Assembly: GCF_963676685.1 (NCBI RefSeq)
Contig: NC_092355.1
Span: forward strand, 57,447,613 to 57,511,612
Origin: Mytilus edulis
Taxonomy: Eukaryota; Mollusca; Bivalvia; Mytilida; Mytilidae
Direction: 5' to 3'
DNA length: 64,000 bases
The position numbers and the translations under genes are program-made. Below are positions 32,712-45,484 of the stretch, one piece after another. Positions within the stretch are counted from its first letter, which is position 1; each line of letters opens with the position of its first letter. Under the pieces are notes generated by a model. That model saw only the letters and a list, made by a program, of their open reading frames with translations. It was not told the DNA's origin and ran no database searches.

Positions 32712-33264
32712 TGTAATGGCCTGACCATTAAGTATAACCGACGATTGGGCTCAAGGAGAAAAGACTATCAGGTGCTGATACTTTAATTATGAACCAATCT
32801 GACATATGGTAAAAAGCTGAAAAACAAATAAAATACAATTTTACAATGTGTTCAATTAATGTTATTAAAACGAAATGTCAAAGGTAATAGATAGCACAGT
32901 CCGTTGAATCCGAGAAAATGTTTCAAGAGCAGTTAAATTTCCAGTGTTTCACGGAGAGAATGTTCAAATATGTATAGAGTAATTTGAAGGCTTCAAAAAC
33001 AATGTTGTAAAGTTAACTCACTCTGTGGTTAGCCACGAATTGTGTCCTAGATGACGTTTGTCCTTTGAAAAGTTCTCCAGAACTGGTATGACCTTGCAAT
33101 GTTCGGTTTGAGATCCGTGTGAGCAGGGGAAAGGTAGCGATGATACGATGTTTTAATGTTCTTATAAGGTTAAAGATGAATAATCCTCCTAGACTGGAAC
33201 ACATAAATAGATTAAGAATATAATCAAACGAACTGTATAAATTACGGAACGGTGTAACAGAATA
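32712..33264 (-). repeat. BEL LTR B, shared by both copies
   Basis: 553 bp. It serves as the 5' LTR of copy 1 and the 3' LTR of copy 2. Its two inner flanks are the leader of copy 1 and the polypurine tract of copy 2, with no target duplication, which excludes two independent insertions. Confidence 0.92.
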
Positions 33265-33353
33265 CTCCCCGTCTGATGTCTATCTGATATCACTATTCCA
33301 TAAGTATTCCACATGTAAATGTCACTATATAAATCCAAAATATATACAAATAA

Positions 33354-36300
33354 TTACACAGAGTTGTTCTCTACGAGAAGAATCATGTCCACGATAGGGC
33401 GTGTGTAGGTTGTGGCTTTCTCATTAACGATTACTCGCACTTCTGCTTTTCGGACATGTTCGTCTGAACTTTTAAATGAGTTCACTATGATTCCAACGGG
33501 CCATTGGGTACGGCAAATGTTTTTGTCCTTTAGAAGAATGACGTCTCCTTCGATGAGATCACGGCGATCTTCGGTCCATTTTCGTCGTTGTTGTAGTAAC
33601 GGCAGGTACTCTTTCCTCCATCGGGACCAGAAAACACTGGCAAGAGCCTGTACTCGTCTCCATTCGGCAAGACATAGATCTCGTTTATCGAATTCTCCGA
33701 GATGATCTGAGGTGAATACGTAGTCGGTTTTCTGTGTCAATAACATAGCCGGAGTTAATATTAACGGATTTTCTGGATCTGTTGATACCGGTACCAGAGG
33801 TCTAGAGTTCACTATTGCTGAAACTTCTGCCATTAGTGTGTTGAGCACGTCATGCGTAAGGCTTCTTCCGGCTGTATTTAGAAGCATAGAATCAAGAATT
33901 CTCCTGGTGATACCAATCATTCTTTCCCAGGCTCCACCCATGTGGGACGAATGCGGTGGATTGAAGATCCAAGTTGTACCAGAATTGTACAGAAAGTTCT
34001 TGAAGGGTCCATCTTCGACGTTGATTGAGTCAATCTTTAGATCGTCGATTGCGCCAATAAAGTTTGTTCCACGGTCAGATCGGAAAATCTTAACTTGACC
34101 TCTTATAGCGGCGAATCTTCTAACGGCGTTTATGAAGGCTGAAGAGCTCATTTCCTCGATTAGTTCGATGTGAACAGCTCTAGTCACTAAGCATGTGAAA
34201 AGAATTGCCCAACGTTTTGAGTTTGCGTATCCACCACGTGTTTTACGTGAAACAATTGTCCAGGGTCCAAATGTGTCTATTCCAACGTTGGTAAATGGAG
34301 GTGACGGTTCAAGACGGTCCTCTGGCAAATCAGACATAATTTGACACTCAGTTTTTCCTCTAAGTTTGCGGCAAGTCACACATTTGTGAATGAGAGAAGA
34401 AATCAAGCGTTTAGCTCCGACGATCCAGAATCCTGCGGAACGAATCGCTCCATCTGTGAAGTGGCGACCTTGATGTTTTATCTTGTCATGGTAGTGTCGG
34501 ACTAATAATGTCGCTATATGATGGCGTCCAGGGACGATCAATGGTTTCTTTTCACGGAGGTTTAAGTCAGATTTGGCAATACGGCCTCCTACTCGTAATA
34601 GTCCTCGTTCGTCCAAAAACGGATTAAGGTTAGCTATCGGGCTCCGCTTATGAATTTGTTCCTGACGTTTAATGCAATCTATTTCATCTCCGTAAACTTC
34701 AAATTGAGCAGATATTAAAATGAAATTTTCGGCATTCGAGAATCCTTCAAGAGAATTCACTGGTGCTGCTTGTTTTGACCCGTGTAAACGGGAGAAACGT
34801 TCTAAAAAGGCTATCGCTCGCACAAGTGATGTCCAGTTTGAGAATCTGTTGAATCTTTCAGTTCCGATACCTTTATGTTCAAGTGTGGCAAATGTTTTTG
34901 CAACATTAACAGTTGCACGTATTTCTCCATCTTCGTCTGGGTCTATTAGCTGATATATGTTCTCAGAATTCTTTTGTTCTGAGAAAAGAAGTTGTCTTGG
35001 TCCTAATAACCATTCGCTGCTATGAATTTCGTGAGCAGGTACAGACCTTGTTCCCGAGTCTGCGGGATTACGGTTAGTTGGTACATAATTCCATTGACTT
35101 GGAGAGCTAAATTTCCTTATTTTCTCTACTCTATTGGCGACATAGATAAAGAACCTTCTTGTCTCGTTACTGATGTAGCCTAGGACTACTTTACTGTCTG
35201 TGTAGAATTTTACGGTGTCTATATGTAAATCTAAATTATCCATGATGGTCTGTGTTATCTCGACTGCTAATACTGCAGCAGATAGTTCAAGGCGTGGAAT
35301 AGTATGACCACTTGTTGGTGCAACTTTAGCTTTCCCAAGAATGAAACCTATGTTTGGTTCACCACTACTGTCGGTCGTGCGTAGATATGCAACAGCTGCT
35401 ATGGCTTTTTCTGATGCATCAGAGAAGACGTGCAACTCCTCTGTGGCTGTTTTGCTGAGATACGGTACGTAGGTACGTGGAATGCGTAATGTTTCGATAG
35501 CAATTAGAGTATCTTTCCAAGATTTCCACTCCGCTTCTGTTTCATCAGAGAGAGGTTGGTCCCAATCGACGGTTTCTGATACTATTTTCCTTAATAGTAG
35601 TTTCCCTCTAATAATCACAGGAGCCAAAAATCCAAGAGGATCGTAGAGACTGTTTATCGTCGATAAAATTCCTCTCCGAGTTATTGGTTTGTTTTCAGAT
35701 GATAATTGAAATAAGAAATTGTCAGTGTTTACATCCCAACTGAGTCCAAGGCTACGTTGTAAGGGTTTACTGTCGCATTCTAAGTCTAGATCTTTAAGAT
35801 TTGAAGCCAAATCACTGGCATGAAATGCAGACATAACTTCCGCACAATTAGAGGCAAACTTGTGAAGGCGTAAGTTTCCATATTTTGCTAATGCTTGCTG
35901 TGTGTCCTTCATGAGCTTAACAGCTTCCTCTTTGGTAGGACATGACGTAAGACCGTCGTCAACGTAGAAGTCTCTTGTAACAAAGCTAGTCACGTGACTG
36001 CCGAACTCTTGTTCTGATGCCTGAGCTGCTTTTCTGAGTCCAAGCGTAGCAACGGCAGGTGACGGACTATTTCCAAAAACATGAACTCTCATGCGGAACT
36101 CGACAAGGTTCTCTTGTAGGTCGTTGTTTTTATGCCATAAAAATCTCAGATAATTTCGGTGGTCTTTTCTCACTACAAAGCAGTGAAACATGTGTTGAAC
36201 GTCTGCAGTTACTGCGACCATTTCTTTCCGGAAACGCAGCAGTACTCCCAAGAGATCATTGGTCAAGTCTGGACCTGTTAGCAGGACGCTGTTGAGTGAA

Positions 36301-39300
36301 ACGCCATTACATTTGGCGGAAGAATCAAACACACCCCTAATCTGATCGGGTTTCTTCGGGTGATAAACACCAAACAATGGTAAATACCAGCACTCTTCAT
36401 GTTCGCCCAACGGTGGTGCGAGCTCTGCATGATTATTATCTAAGATTTTACTCATAAACGTAAGAAAATGTTCCCGCTTTACTGGGTTTCTATTCAGACT
36501 GGCGTCTAACATGTTAGCACGATGAAGAGCCTGTGGTTTGTTGCTTGGCAATGGCTGTCTTGGCACTCGGAACGGTAACGGTGCTACCCAACTTCCTTCC
36601 GAGTCTCTGACAAATTCGTTGTCCATCTGTTTCATGAACATTTTGTCTTCATATGACATTCCAGGCTTATCATCGTCCATTGTTTTTTCAAAGAATGGCG
36701 ATTGTAAATCTTTCTTAACGGGGTCTGTGTAGTTTTCCCGAATGTCAAATTTGCTTGTACATGGTTGAAACGTTGAAGGTTGTCCTGTAGGTAAAATGTT
36801 AGTTATTTTGACATTTAACTCAAGAGGCACATGCTGCTTGTTAATGCAAGTTTCTCCTATCACTACCCAACCCAGTTTCAATTGTTGTGCATATGGAGTT
36901 CTGGGTGGTCCTATGCGCTGGTCAAGGACATGGTGTGCCTCTATAAGGTCTCTGCCAATTAAGAGGAGAATTTGGCAATTTTCCTCTATTGGTGGAATGC
37001 TAGCCCTAAGTTCTCTTAAATGAGGGTGATGCATTGTAACTTCAGGAGTAGGTATTTCGTCCCTATTATTGGGAACATGATCACATTCAATCAGTACAGG
37101 AAGATCAAACTTGTCATTACCATTGATTGATTCCATGACGAAACCTCTTCCTCTTTTCCCGGAAGTGACTACTTTGCCGGAGCATGTTGATAGAGTATAG
37201 TTCTCCGGTTTATCTTTTACGTCGAAAAGATTGAAGAATTCAGGTGATGCTAGTGACCGGTTGCTTTGGTCATCAATGATGGCGTACATGCGAATAACTT
37301 TGTACTGGTTATCTTTGTGATACAGGAAGTATTTTAGCACACGATTTCCCGCTATATGTATCTTTGCAGATCTCAGTACAGATAGAGTTAACTGAGGTTG
37401 ACTTAGTTTCAGCCGATTCTGTAGGCTCCCCGCCGTAGGCTTGCTTAGGTATGCTTGACTGAGAACTTGCAGGTTGCTGTGGTCTAGTGATGTGTAGTGC
37501 GGTAGTGTGTTGTTTACTTCCACATTCTTTACAACTTATGCGTGCATTGCATTCCCGGCTTCTGTGTTTGGTAGAATCACAACACTTGTAACAGACATTG
37601 TTTTCTTTCAAAAGACCTTTGCGTTCCTCTATTGACTTGGCTCGGAACGCTCGACATTCATTTAAGGAATGCCTTGTATTGTGCAGAATACAAAGACCTT
37701 GTTTGCTGGCGTCTCCAGATTGCTGCTCAACCGCTGTTTTATGAGTACCAACTTTAGTCTTGGGGTAAGACGTGAACCTTGGCGCAGCACCTTTTGTATT
37801 TGGTGTGACTTTTGACCCAAAGATTAATCCAGGATCGTTTTTAATTCTACTGATTTCACTGATGAAAGCAGATAACTCTGTAAAGGGAGGAAAGGCAACG
37901 CCGTGGTTAGATTTGTATCTAGACGCCCTTGTAATCCACTTTTCCTGAAGTCCATATGGTAGTTTTTCAATGACAGGGTTTATTCCGGTCGGTGAATCAA
38001 AATAAGCTAGCAGACATCCCAGCTTGGGATTTTCCTTGTGGTATTCTATTTCTGATAGAATGTCAGATAGTTCATAAAGACGTGCGTTGTCCTTATTCGT
38101 CAATGTTGGGAATTTGTCAAGTTTACTCCTGAGAGAGGCTTCCAACATTTCTGGTGCACCATACCGCTCGTCAAGCCTTTTCCATAATCTTTGTATACCT
38201 ATTGTAGGATTATTGGCGTTCGACGCTCTTATGCTTATGGCATGTTTAGCAGATTCTGGACCGAGCCACTTGATCAATAAATCAATCTGTTCCGAGTCAG
38301 ATACTTGTAACTCGTCCGTCACGTTTTTAAAGCTTGCTTTCCATGTATGGAAGGATTCTGCCCGATCGTTAAAGCTTGTTAATCGGGAGAAAAGCAGGTC
38401 CTTGCGCAAGAGAAATCTAGTAATCTCCGATGTTGAGTTGATTTGTTGCTGGTGTGCAACAGGGATCTCTTCTATTACGCCTTGTTTTTGGTGTGAAACA
38501 GGGATCTCTTCTATGACGTCTTGTTTTGTGCGTAAGACAGGGATCGCTTCTTTAACACCCTGTTTTTGGTGTTCAGCAGGGATCTCATCTGAAAGGCCTA
38601 GTTTTTGTATGCCGGTTACTAATCCCAGATCTGGGATAGAGGTAACTTCCGGTGACTTAGTATCGGAAGGCAAGACAGCAGATGTCTGTGACAGTAAGTT
38701 CAGTGCCACGGATGGCACGAACGCTGGTGCTTCGTGACTCAGCTCGATCTTAACAGGAATTTGTTTTTTCTTTTGAGGTCCCGTTACTTCCTTTACAACA
38801 GTTGATACAGGAAGTTTATTGACGAAATCTTGCACACGCTGGAGCGGGTCTTCCTTTTCATCAGGAAGATCGCTAAATGCTTGGCTGCCGTCGTATTCTA
38901 GGACACGAGCCTCGGCTTCTGCGGCTGCAGCTTCTCTTTGAGCTTCTAGAATGTTCATAGCAGCTTTAATTTCGGCCTTTTCCCGTGTTGCACGTGCAGC
39001 CTCCTGTTCCATTAAAGTTTTCCTGCGTATGGCCTCACGTTTCATTTCAGCTCTCTGGTGTGCAGCCTCAGCATTTCTACTTGTGGCTTCTTGATCTGCT
39101 CTGATGGCTTCTTGTTCTGCCTCGGCCTTTATTTCATTTTGCTTGAAAAGAGTCTGTTCTTCTATCATTGCCTCCTGCTTTAGGAGCAATGCCTGTTTTT
39201 CAGCAAAGGCTATCTGAGTTCTGGCAGCCTCTGCTTTAGCACGCTTCTTCCGTGCAAGACTTGAAATGTCAGAGACGTGGGAGCTCCCACTGTGTGAGGA

Positions 39301-39801
39301 TTTCTTGCCTCTAGATGTCTTTGTTTTTGTAGATTTAGCCTTCGTAAGAGCGAGGCGATGCTCGTGTAGTTTTTCCATAACTAGCTCCACTTTGGACAGA
39401 CGTAAATCCAAAGAGAGTTTACATGCATCAATTTCTTTTTGACTCTCCAATGTTCGGGTCCTTTTCAGAAAGTCTAGGTATTCATCTGTGAGCCTACGAT
39501 AATTATTACAGGCTTTAACAAGTTTGTCCTGGACTGTTAGGAGTTGCTGGAGATCGTTAGGAGGCGTTGTTACTTCCAATAACTGGGATTCAATGTCTGC
39601 CCAGAGAGCCTCTAGTTCCTGACAGAACTTGTCACGTTTTTCAGTGAAAGCTCCTTGTCCTTTTTCCGTGAGGTCACGTACTCGCCTAGCCTCGGGAGTA
39701 TCATCTGACTGTGATGTATTAGACGGATTTTATAATAGTTCAAGGACATCTCCTTCTTGGGGCTGAATCTCTTCTTGTTGTTCCACATGACTGGGATCCA
39801 T
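33354..39801 (-). pseudogene. BEL/Pao Gag-Pol, copy 2, broken by a stop and an 8-bp deletion
   Basis: Same polyprotein as copy 1 with two disabling changes. A C-to-A change at 39732 (plus strand) turns codon 24 from Glu to TAA. An 8-bp deletion between 37322 and 37323 (bases 29968-29975 of copy 1) shifts the frame between the knuckles and the protease. The rest of pol (33354-37322) is open, including FYVDD, RNase H and integrase. Missense differences from copy 1 are Phe/Leu near the C-terminus, Lys/Glu before the RNase H motif and Leu/Ile upstream of it; one codon is added near the end (33384 area). The gag part reads from an internal Met at 39579. Not functional on its own; its RNA could be mobilised by copy 1. 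Confidence 0.93.
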
Positions 39802-40058
39802 ATTGACTCAACTTTGTTAGGTTGCTGTCGAGTTCACACAAGAGTTTACACTGTCAGTGTAAAGGTATGTACGTATGTACGTTGCTACGTTGTCGTTCCT
39901 TGTCTGGATATGTAAAGACAGGTTGTCGTCAATTTACTTGTACGTCAAGGGATGACGCGTACATGCAGGGCTCAACAGGTAGGTAGTTATATAGCTGTAT
40001 AACTAACGTGGAGTGGCGTTATCTGTGAGACACAACAGGCAAGTTGTAGACTTTTTAC

Positions 40059-40611
40059 TGTAATGGCCTGACCATTAAGTATAACCGACGATTGGGCTCA
40101 AGGAGAAAAGACTATCAGGTGCTGATACTTTAATTATGAACCAATCTGACATATGGTAAAAAGCTGAAAAACAAATAAAATACAATTTTACAATGTGTTC
40201 AATTAATGTTATTAAAACGAAATGTCAAAGGTAATAGATAGCACAGTCCGTTGAATCCGAGAAAATGTTTCAAGAGCAGTTAAATTTCCAGTGTTTCACG
40301 GAGAGAATGTTCAAATATGTATAGAGTAATTTGAAGGCTTCAAAAACAATGTTGTAAAGTTAACTCACTCTGTGGTTAGCCACGAATTGTGTCCTAGATG
40401 ACGTTTGTCCTTTGAAAAGTTCTCCAGAACTGGTATGACCTTGCAATGTTCGGTTTGAGATCCGTGTGAGCAGGGGAAAGGTAGCGATGATACGATGTTT
40501 TAATGTTCTTATAAGGTTAAAGATGAATAATCCTCCTAGACTGGAACACATAAATAGATTAAGAATATAATCAAACGAACTGTATAAATTACGGAACGGT
40601 GTAACAGAATA
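40059..40611 (-). repeat. BEL LTR C (5' LTR of copy 2)
   Basis: 553 bp, no difference seen from LTRs A and B. It is followed at 40612-40616 by TCAAT, the target duplication that matches 25355-25359. Confidence 0.92.
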
Positions 40612-40616
40612 TCAAT

Positions 40617-41384
40617 AGCCCTACATTTCTTCTCAAAATTACAAAGTAAAAACCCATAAATTAAAACAATGTATCGAACCCTCCCCCCTTTTTCCATTTA
40701 ATATACTGTTCAAGTATTTGTGGTTGAGGAGTTCCAAGCACTATGCAAGTAGACAGACGAAGAAATAAATCAATATATATGGGGTCTTCCGAGTTAACAG
40801 TACGTCAGTGCTTTTATATTGTCTCGTTTTCACTTCATGTTTTCTCTTCCTGTGTTCATTACTCATCGAGCTGAGGCCTTTTAGACAACAAGGCGTTTTT
40901 CTAACATGCTGCTCAGAAAGGTAAATATGATATTAAGTTGTATGATAGCATGATCATTTTCCTTCAAAATGCTAAGAATTTTTTTTTCAACTTTTAAGAA
41001 CCATGCTTAAAGACCTTTTCAAACCGTGGGAAAATTAGAAGTTTAAAAATGTACTATAATCAAAAGTTTTTAAAGAAGGACTCAGCATAAGAAGGATCAT
41101 AAAACGGATGTCTAAAGCAAATATATAAATGAAATAAATATTATAATGATTTTTGAATTACACAAAATCACAATGAAAACCGGAAGATTTCATTGGCGAC
41201 AATATGTCAGGAAAAGAATGACTTATTTTGCTGAAGCCTCTCCTATCTGAAACGGCAGAAATCAAGATTTAATCTTATAGTTTTGAAAAATTTCTAAACC
41301 CTGTCAAATCTGAATAGTTACATGTTTTTAAAAGAATATTTTAGTTATCAAAATTTGTTTTACTTCAATTTTTGACATATAGAA
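40617..41384 (+). repeat. Dispersed repeat R2, copy 2, first part
   Basis: Matches 17097-17520 and then passes, without the ~830-bp block and without the Gypsy element, into the sequence equivalent to 22615 onward. It therefore gives an outgroup empty site for both insertions: CAGGAAAAGAATGACTT here against CAGGAAAAGAGTGAATT at the joined Gypsy flanks. No gene. Confidence 0.7.
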
Positions 41385-41748
41385 AAGAGGTAATTCCCGG
41401 AAAAGCGGAAACCTCTCATCCTACACGTAACATGTAGAAAGACGGAAATTTAAAATTGAAACTTGAACTTTGAACTGTGTTATTATTTTCCATCATTAAA
41501 ACGGAAATATATGTATCAACAATATATCAATTTAAAAAAAAATCTATGCATTGGTGATTGGCAATTTGATTATTTTAAGACAAATTTAGGTACGTTTTCG
41601 CCTATTCAATGTGGTTTCTATACAACTGCGCATCTTTTCTTTTATAAACAGTGGCGTAGCTAAGTCATTTTTACGTGTACGCCCGAACCTTGGCAAGACA
41701 TGTTACGTGTAGGATGAGAGGTTTCCGCTTTTCCGGGAATTACCTCTT
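41385..41748. repeat. Perfect 51-bp inverted repeat around a 262-bp spacer
   Basis: The left arm 41385-41435 and right arm 41698-41748 are exact reverse complements (inner ends ACATGT and ACATGT, core GGAAACCTCTCATCC). The left arm is part of repeat R2 (diverged counterpart near 22645-22695); the right arm is extra. The spacer contains CAGTGGCGTAGCTAAG at about 41650, which matches a transposon end also seen at 49100-49115 in the opposite orientation. Confidence 0.9.
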
Positions 41749-41756
41749 CTCCATTA

Positions 41757-44700
41757 GACAAGTTCACCATAAGAGACAACTCTCAACCAGAGACAACTCT
41801 CCACCAGAGACAATTTTCTATTAGAGAACTCTCCAAAAAAGACAACTTACCACAGAGACAACTCTCCATCAGAGATAACTCTCTATCAGAGACACCCGTC
41901 TTTCAGGGACAACTTTCCATCAGAGACAACTCTCCATCAAAGACAACTCTCCATCAAAGACAACTCTACAACAGAGACAGCGTTCCGTGAGAGACAGCTC
42001 CCTATCAAAGACAATCTTAATCAGTGACAACTCTCAATCAAAGACAACTCTTCATCGGTGACAACTTTCGATCATAGACAACTCTCCATCAGAGACAACT
42101 CTCCATCAGTGACAACTCTCCATCAGAGACAACTATACAAGTGAGACAACGCTCCTTCAGAGACAACTCTCAATCAGGGACAACTCTCCATCAGTGACAA
42201 TTCTCCATCAGTGAAAATTCTCCACCAGTGACAACTGTAGATCAGCGACAACTCCCCATCAGAATCAACTCTCCATCAAAAACAACTATCAATCAAAGAC
42301 AACTCTCCATCAGAGACAACTTTCAATCAGAGACAACTCTCAATCAGGGACTACTCTCCATCAAAAACAACTATCAATCAGAGACAACTCTCCATCAGAG
42401 ACAACTCTCCATCAGAGACAACTCTCCATCAAAAACAACTATCAATCAGAGACAACTCTCCATCAAAGACAACTATCAATCAGAGACAACTCTCAATCAG
42501 TGACAACTCTCCATCAGTGACAACTCTCCATCAGAGACAACTCTTCATCAAAGACAACTCTCCATCAGAGACAACTCTCCATCAAAGACAACTATCAATC
42601 AGAGACAACTCTCAATCAGTGACAACTCTTCATCAGAGACAACTCTCCATCAAAGACAACTCTCCATCAGTGAAAACTTTCCATCATTGACAACTCTCCA
42701 TCAGAGACAACTCTTCATCAAAGACAACTCTCCATCAGTGACAACTCTCCATCAAAGACAACTATCAATCAGAGACAACTCTCAATCAGTGACAACTCTC
42801 CATCAGTGACAACTCTCCATCAGAGACAACTCTCCATCAAAGACAACTCTCAATCAGGGACTACTCTCCATCAGTGACAACTATCAATCACAGACAACTC
42901 CCCATCAGTGACAACTCTCCATCAGAGACAACTCTCAATCAAAGACAACTCTTCATCAGAGACAACTCTCCATCAGTAAACAAATATTATGACATTGTTT
43001 ATAACAAAGTTTCCAGTTGACAAAGCAACTCTTCAACAGATACAACGCTCCATAATAGACAACTAGCTATCAGTGATAACTCTCCATCAGTGACAACTTT
43101 CCATCAGTGACAACTCCCGATCAGAGACAATCTCCATCAGAAAGAACGTACTCTCCATCAGAGACATCAATCCCCAAAGACAACTCCCTTACATTAACAA
43201 CTCTCTATCAGACAAGTTCACCATTAGAGACAACTCTCAACCAGAGACAACTCTCCACAGAGACTATACTCTCCATGAGAGACAACTCTCCATCAGTGAC
43301 AACAGTCCACAGAGTCAACTCTCCATCAGAGACAACTCTCTATCAGAGACAACCCTGCATCAGTGACAACAGTCCACAGAGACAACTCTCCATCAGTGAC
43401 AACAGTCCACAGAGTCAACTCTCCATCAGAGACAACTCTCTACCAGAGACAACCCTGCATCAGTGACAACAGTCCACAGAGACAACCCTGCATCAGTGAC
43501 AACAGTCCACAGAGACAACTCTCCATCAGTGACAACAGTTCACAGAGACAACTCTCCATCAGTGACAACAGTCCACAGAGTCAACTCTCCATCAGAGACA
43601 ACTCTCTATCAGAGACAACCCTGCATCAGTGACAACAGTCCACAGAGACAACTCTCCATCAGTGACAACAGTCCACAGAGTCAACTCTCCATCAGAGACA
43701 ACTCTCTATCAGAGACAACCCTGCATCAGTGACAACAGTCCACAGAGACAACCCTGCATCAGTGACAACAGTCCACAGAGACAACTCTCCATCAGTGACA
43801 ACAGTTCACAGAGACAACTCTCCATCAGTGACAACAGTCCACAGAGTCAACTCTCCATCAGAGACAACTCTCTATCAGAGACAACCCTGCATCAGTGACA
43901 ACAGTCCACAGAGACAACCCTGCATCAGTGACAACAGTCCACAGAGACAACTCTCCATCAGTGACAACAGTTCACAGAGACAACTCTCCATCAGTGACAA
44001 CAGTCCACAGAGTCAACTCTCCATCAGAAACAACTTTCCAACAAAGATAACTCTCCATCCGATACAACTCTTCATCAGAGACAACCCTGCATCAAACACA
44101 TCTTTCCATCAGAGATAACTCCCCATCAGTTATAACTCTCTATCGAATCCAACTCTCTATTACATACAACTCTTTATTAGAGACAACTTTCCATCAGAGA
44201 TAACTCCCTATCAGATACAATTCTCTCTCACAGAAATCTCTCTATTACATAAAACTCTCCACCAGAGACAATTCTCTATTAGACAACTCTCCAACAAAGA
44301 CAACTAACCACAGAAACAACTATCTCCATCAGAGATAACTCCCCATTACAGATAACTCTCTATCAGAGACAACCGTCTATCAGAGACAACTCTCCATCAG
44401 TGACAACAGTCCACAGAAACAACTCTCCATAAGAGACAACTTCCCACCACAGACAACTTTCCATCAGAGATAACTCTCTATCAGAGACAACCGTCTATCA
44501 GAGACAACTCTCCATCGGTGACAACTTTTTAACAGAGATAACTTTCAATCTGAGACAACTCTCCATTAATGACAACTCTCCATCAGTGACAACAGTCCAC
44601 AGAAACAACTCTCCAACAGAAACAACTCTCCATCAGAGACAACTTTCCACCACAGACAACTCTCTATCAGAGACAACTTTCCAACAGAGATAACTCTCCA

Positions 44701-44890
44701 TCAGAGACAACTTTCCATCAGAGACAAATCTCCATCACAGACAACTCTCCATTAGAGACAACTCTCTACTAAAGACAACTCTCTATCATAAAACTCTCCA
44801 ACAGAGACAACTTTCCACAGAGACAAATCTCCATCACAGACAACTCTCTATTACAGACAACTCTCCAGCAGAGACAACTGTCCATCAGAG
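41757..44890 (+). repeat. Array 3, 17-bp minisatellite with 266-bp higher-order repeat
   Basis: About 180 units of the GAGACAACTCTCCATCA type, interrupted by a non-repeat patch near 42978-43030. Between 43360 and 44020, units with CAACAGTCCACAGAG and CAACCCTGCATCAGTGA form a block that repeats with an offset of 266 bp (43363 against 43629, 43463 against 43729), itself containing ~100-bp sub-blocks. Frames of up to 129 codons are read-through of the array. Confidence 0.92.
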
Positions 44891-45075
44891 ACAACTAGTA
44901 GATGTATACAAGGTTTACAAGGTCATGGCATCTCCATCAGAGACAACTCTTCGTCAGAGACAACTAGTCTGTATACAAGGTTAACAAGGTCATGGCTTCT
45001 CCATCAGAGAGAACTATCCGTCAGAGACAACTAGTCTGTATACAAGGTTTACAAGGTCATGGCGTTTCCCATACG
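44890..45075 (+). repeat. Three ~65-bp repeats at the end of array 3
   Basis: GTATACAAGGTTTACAAGGT and ATGGC followed by array-3 units occur three times (near 44907, 44971 and 45037). This is a compound unit mixing the 17-bp core with a new segment. Confidence 0.75.
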
Positions 45076-45153
45076 TTATGACTAAATTCGTTGGTTCTGT
45101 ACTGATTGAAACTTTAGTCTGAGAGAACAAGATTTTCTTTAATCTTTTTTTTT

Positions 45154-45171
45154 GGGGGGGGGGGGGGGGGG
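45154..45171 (+). repeat. Poly-G run of 18
   Basis: An uninterrupted G run preceded by a T run. 45172-45484 contains an 80-codon frame with no recognisable domain; I see no gene there. Confidence 0.9.
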
Positions 45172-45484
45172 CGTAGAAAAAAAATTAGTAGCTGAATATA
45201 CTCTTATTTCGGTGCTTTGTGTCTATTGTCTTAAAGTTAGTTGTTTTTGTGTCTCGTACCGGTCTTTTGAGTTTATCCTATTGCAACTGCATGATTTTTA
45301 AAGTTGGTTCTTATGTTGTACTATTACGCCACTGTCACAGTTTATGGAAGGAGTGTGCGTTCCGGAATGTTTTACCCTGCCATATTCTTTTAATATGTGC
45401 CTGTGTTAAATCAGAAGCATGTAGTTACCTTAAGTGGTTGTCGTTGGTTCATGTCTTTTGACTCATATTTGATTTTTGTAAATT

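Larger units (their letters stand above)
25360..40611 (-). mobile_element. Two BEL/Pao retrotransposons in tandem sharing the middle LTR
   Basis: Three 553-bp LTRs (25360-25912, 32712-33264, 40059-40611) alternate with two internal regions. TCAAT occurs once on each outer side (25355-25359 and 40612-40616) and nowhere at the inner LTR, so one target duplication brackets the whole array. Internal regions are about 99.9% identical by eye; differences include an 8-bp deletion, a 3-bp insertion and at least five substitutions. Spacing of LTR starts is 7352 and 7347 bp, fully explained by the two indels. The likely origin is unequal exchange between LTRs of a single insertion; haplotype concatenation in assembly is the alternative. 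Confidence 0.92.

Noticed and set aside
25360-33264. Two independent BEL insertions side by side
   Set aside because: The middle LTR is shared and lacks a target duplication; only the outer edges carry TCAAT.
33354-37523. Distinct 1389-codon pol gene in BEL copy 2
   Set aside because: Its first ~67 codons are out-of-frame read-through upstream of the 8-bp deletion; the true frame is the broken Gag-Pol.
43107-44118. Ser/Thr/Gln-rich frames in array 3
   Set aside because: Read-through of a minisatellite; no start context or domain.
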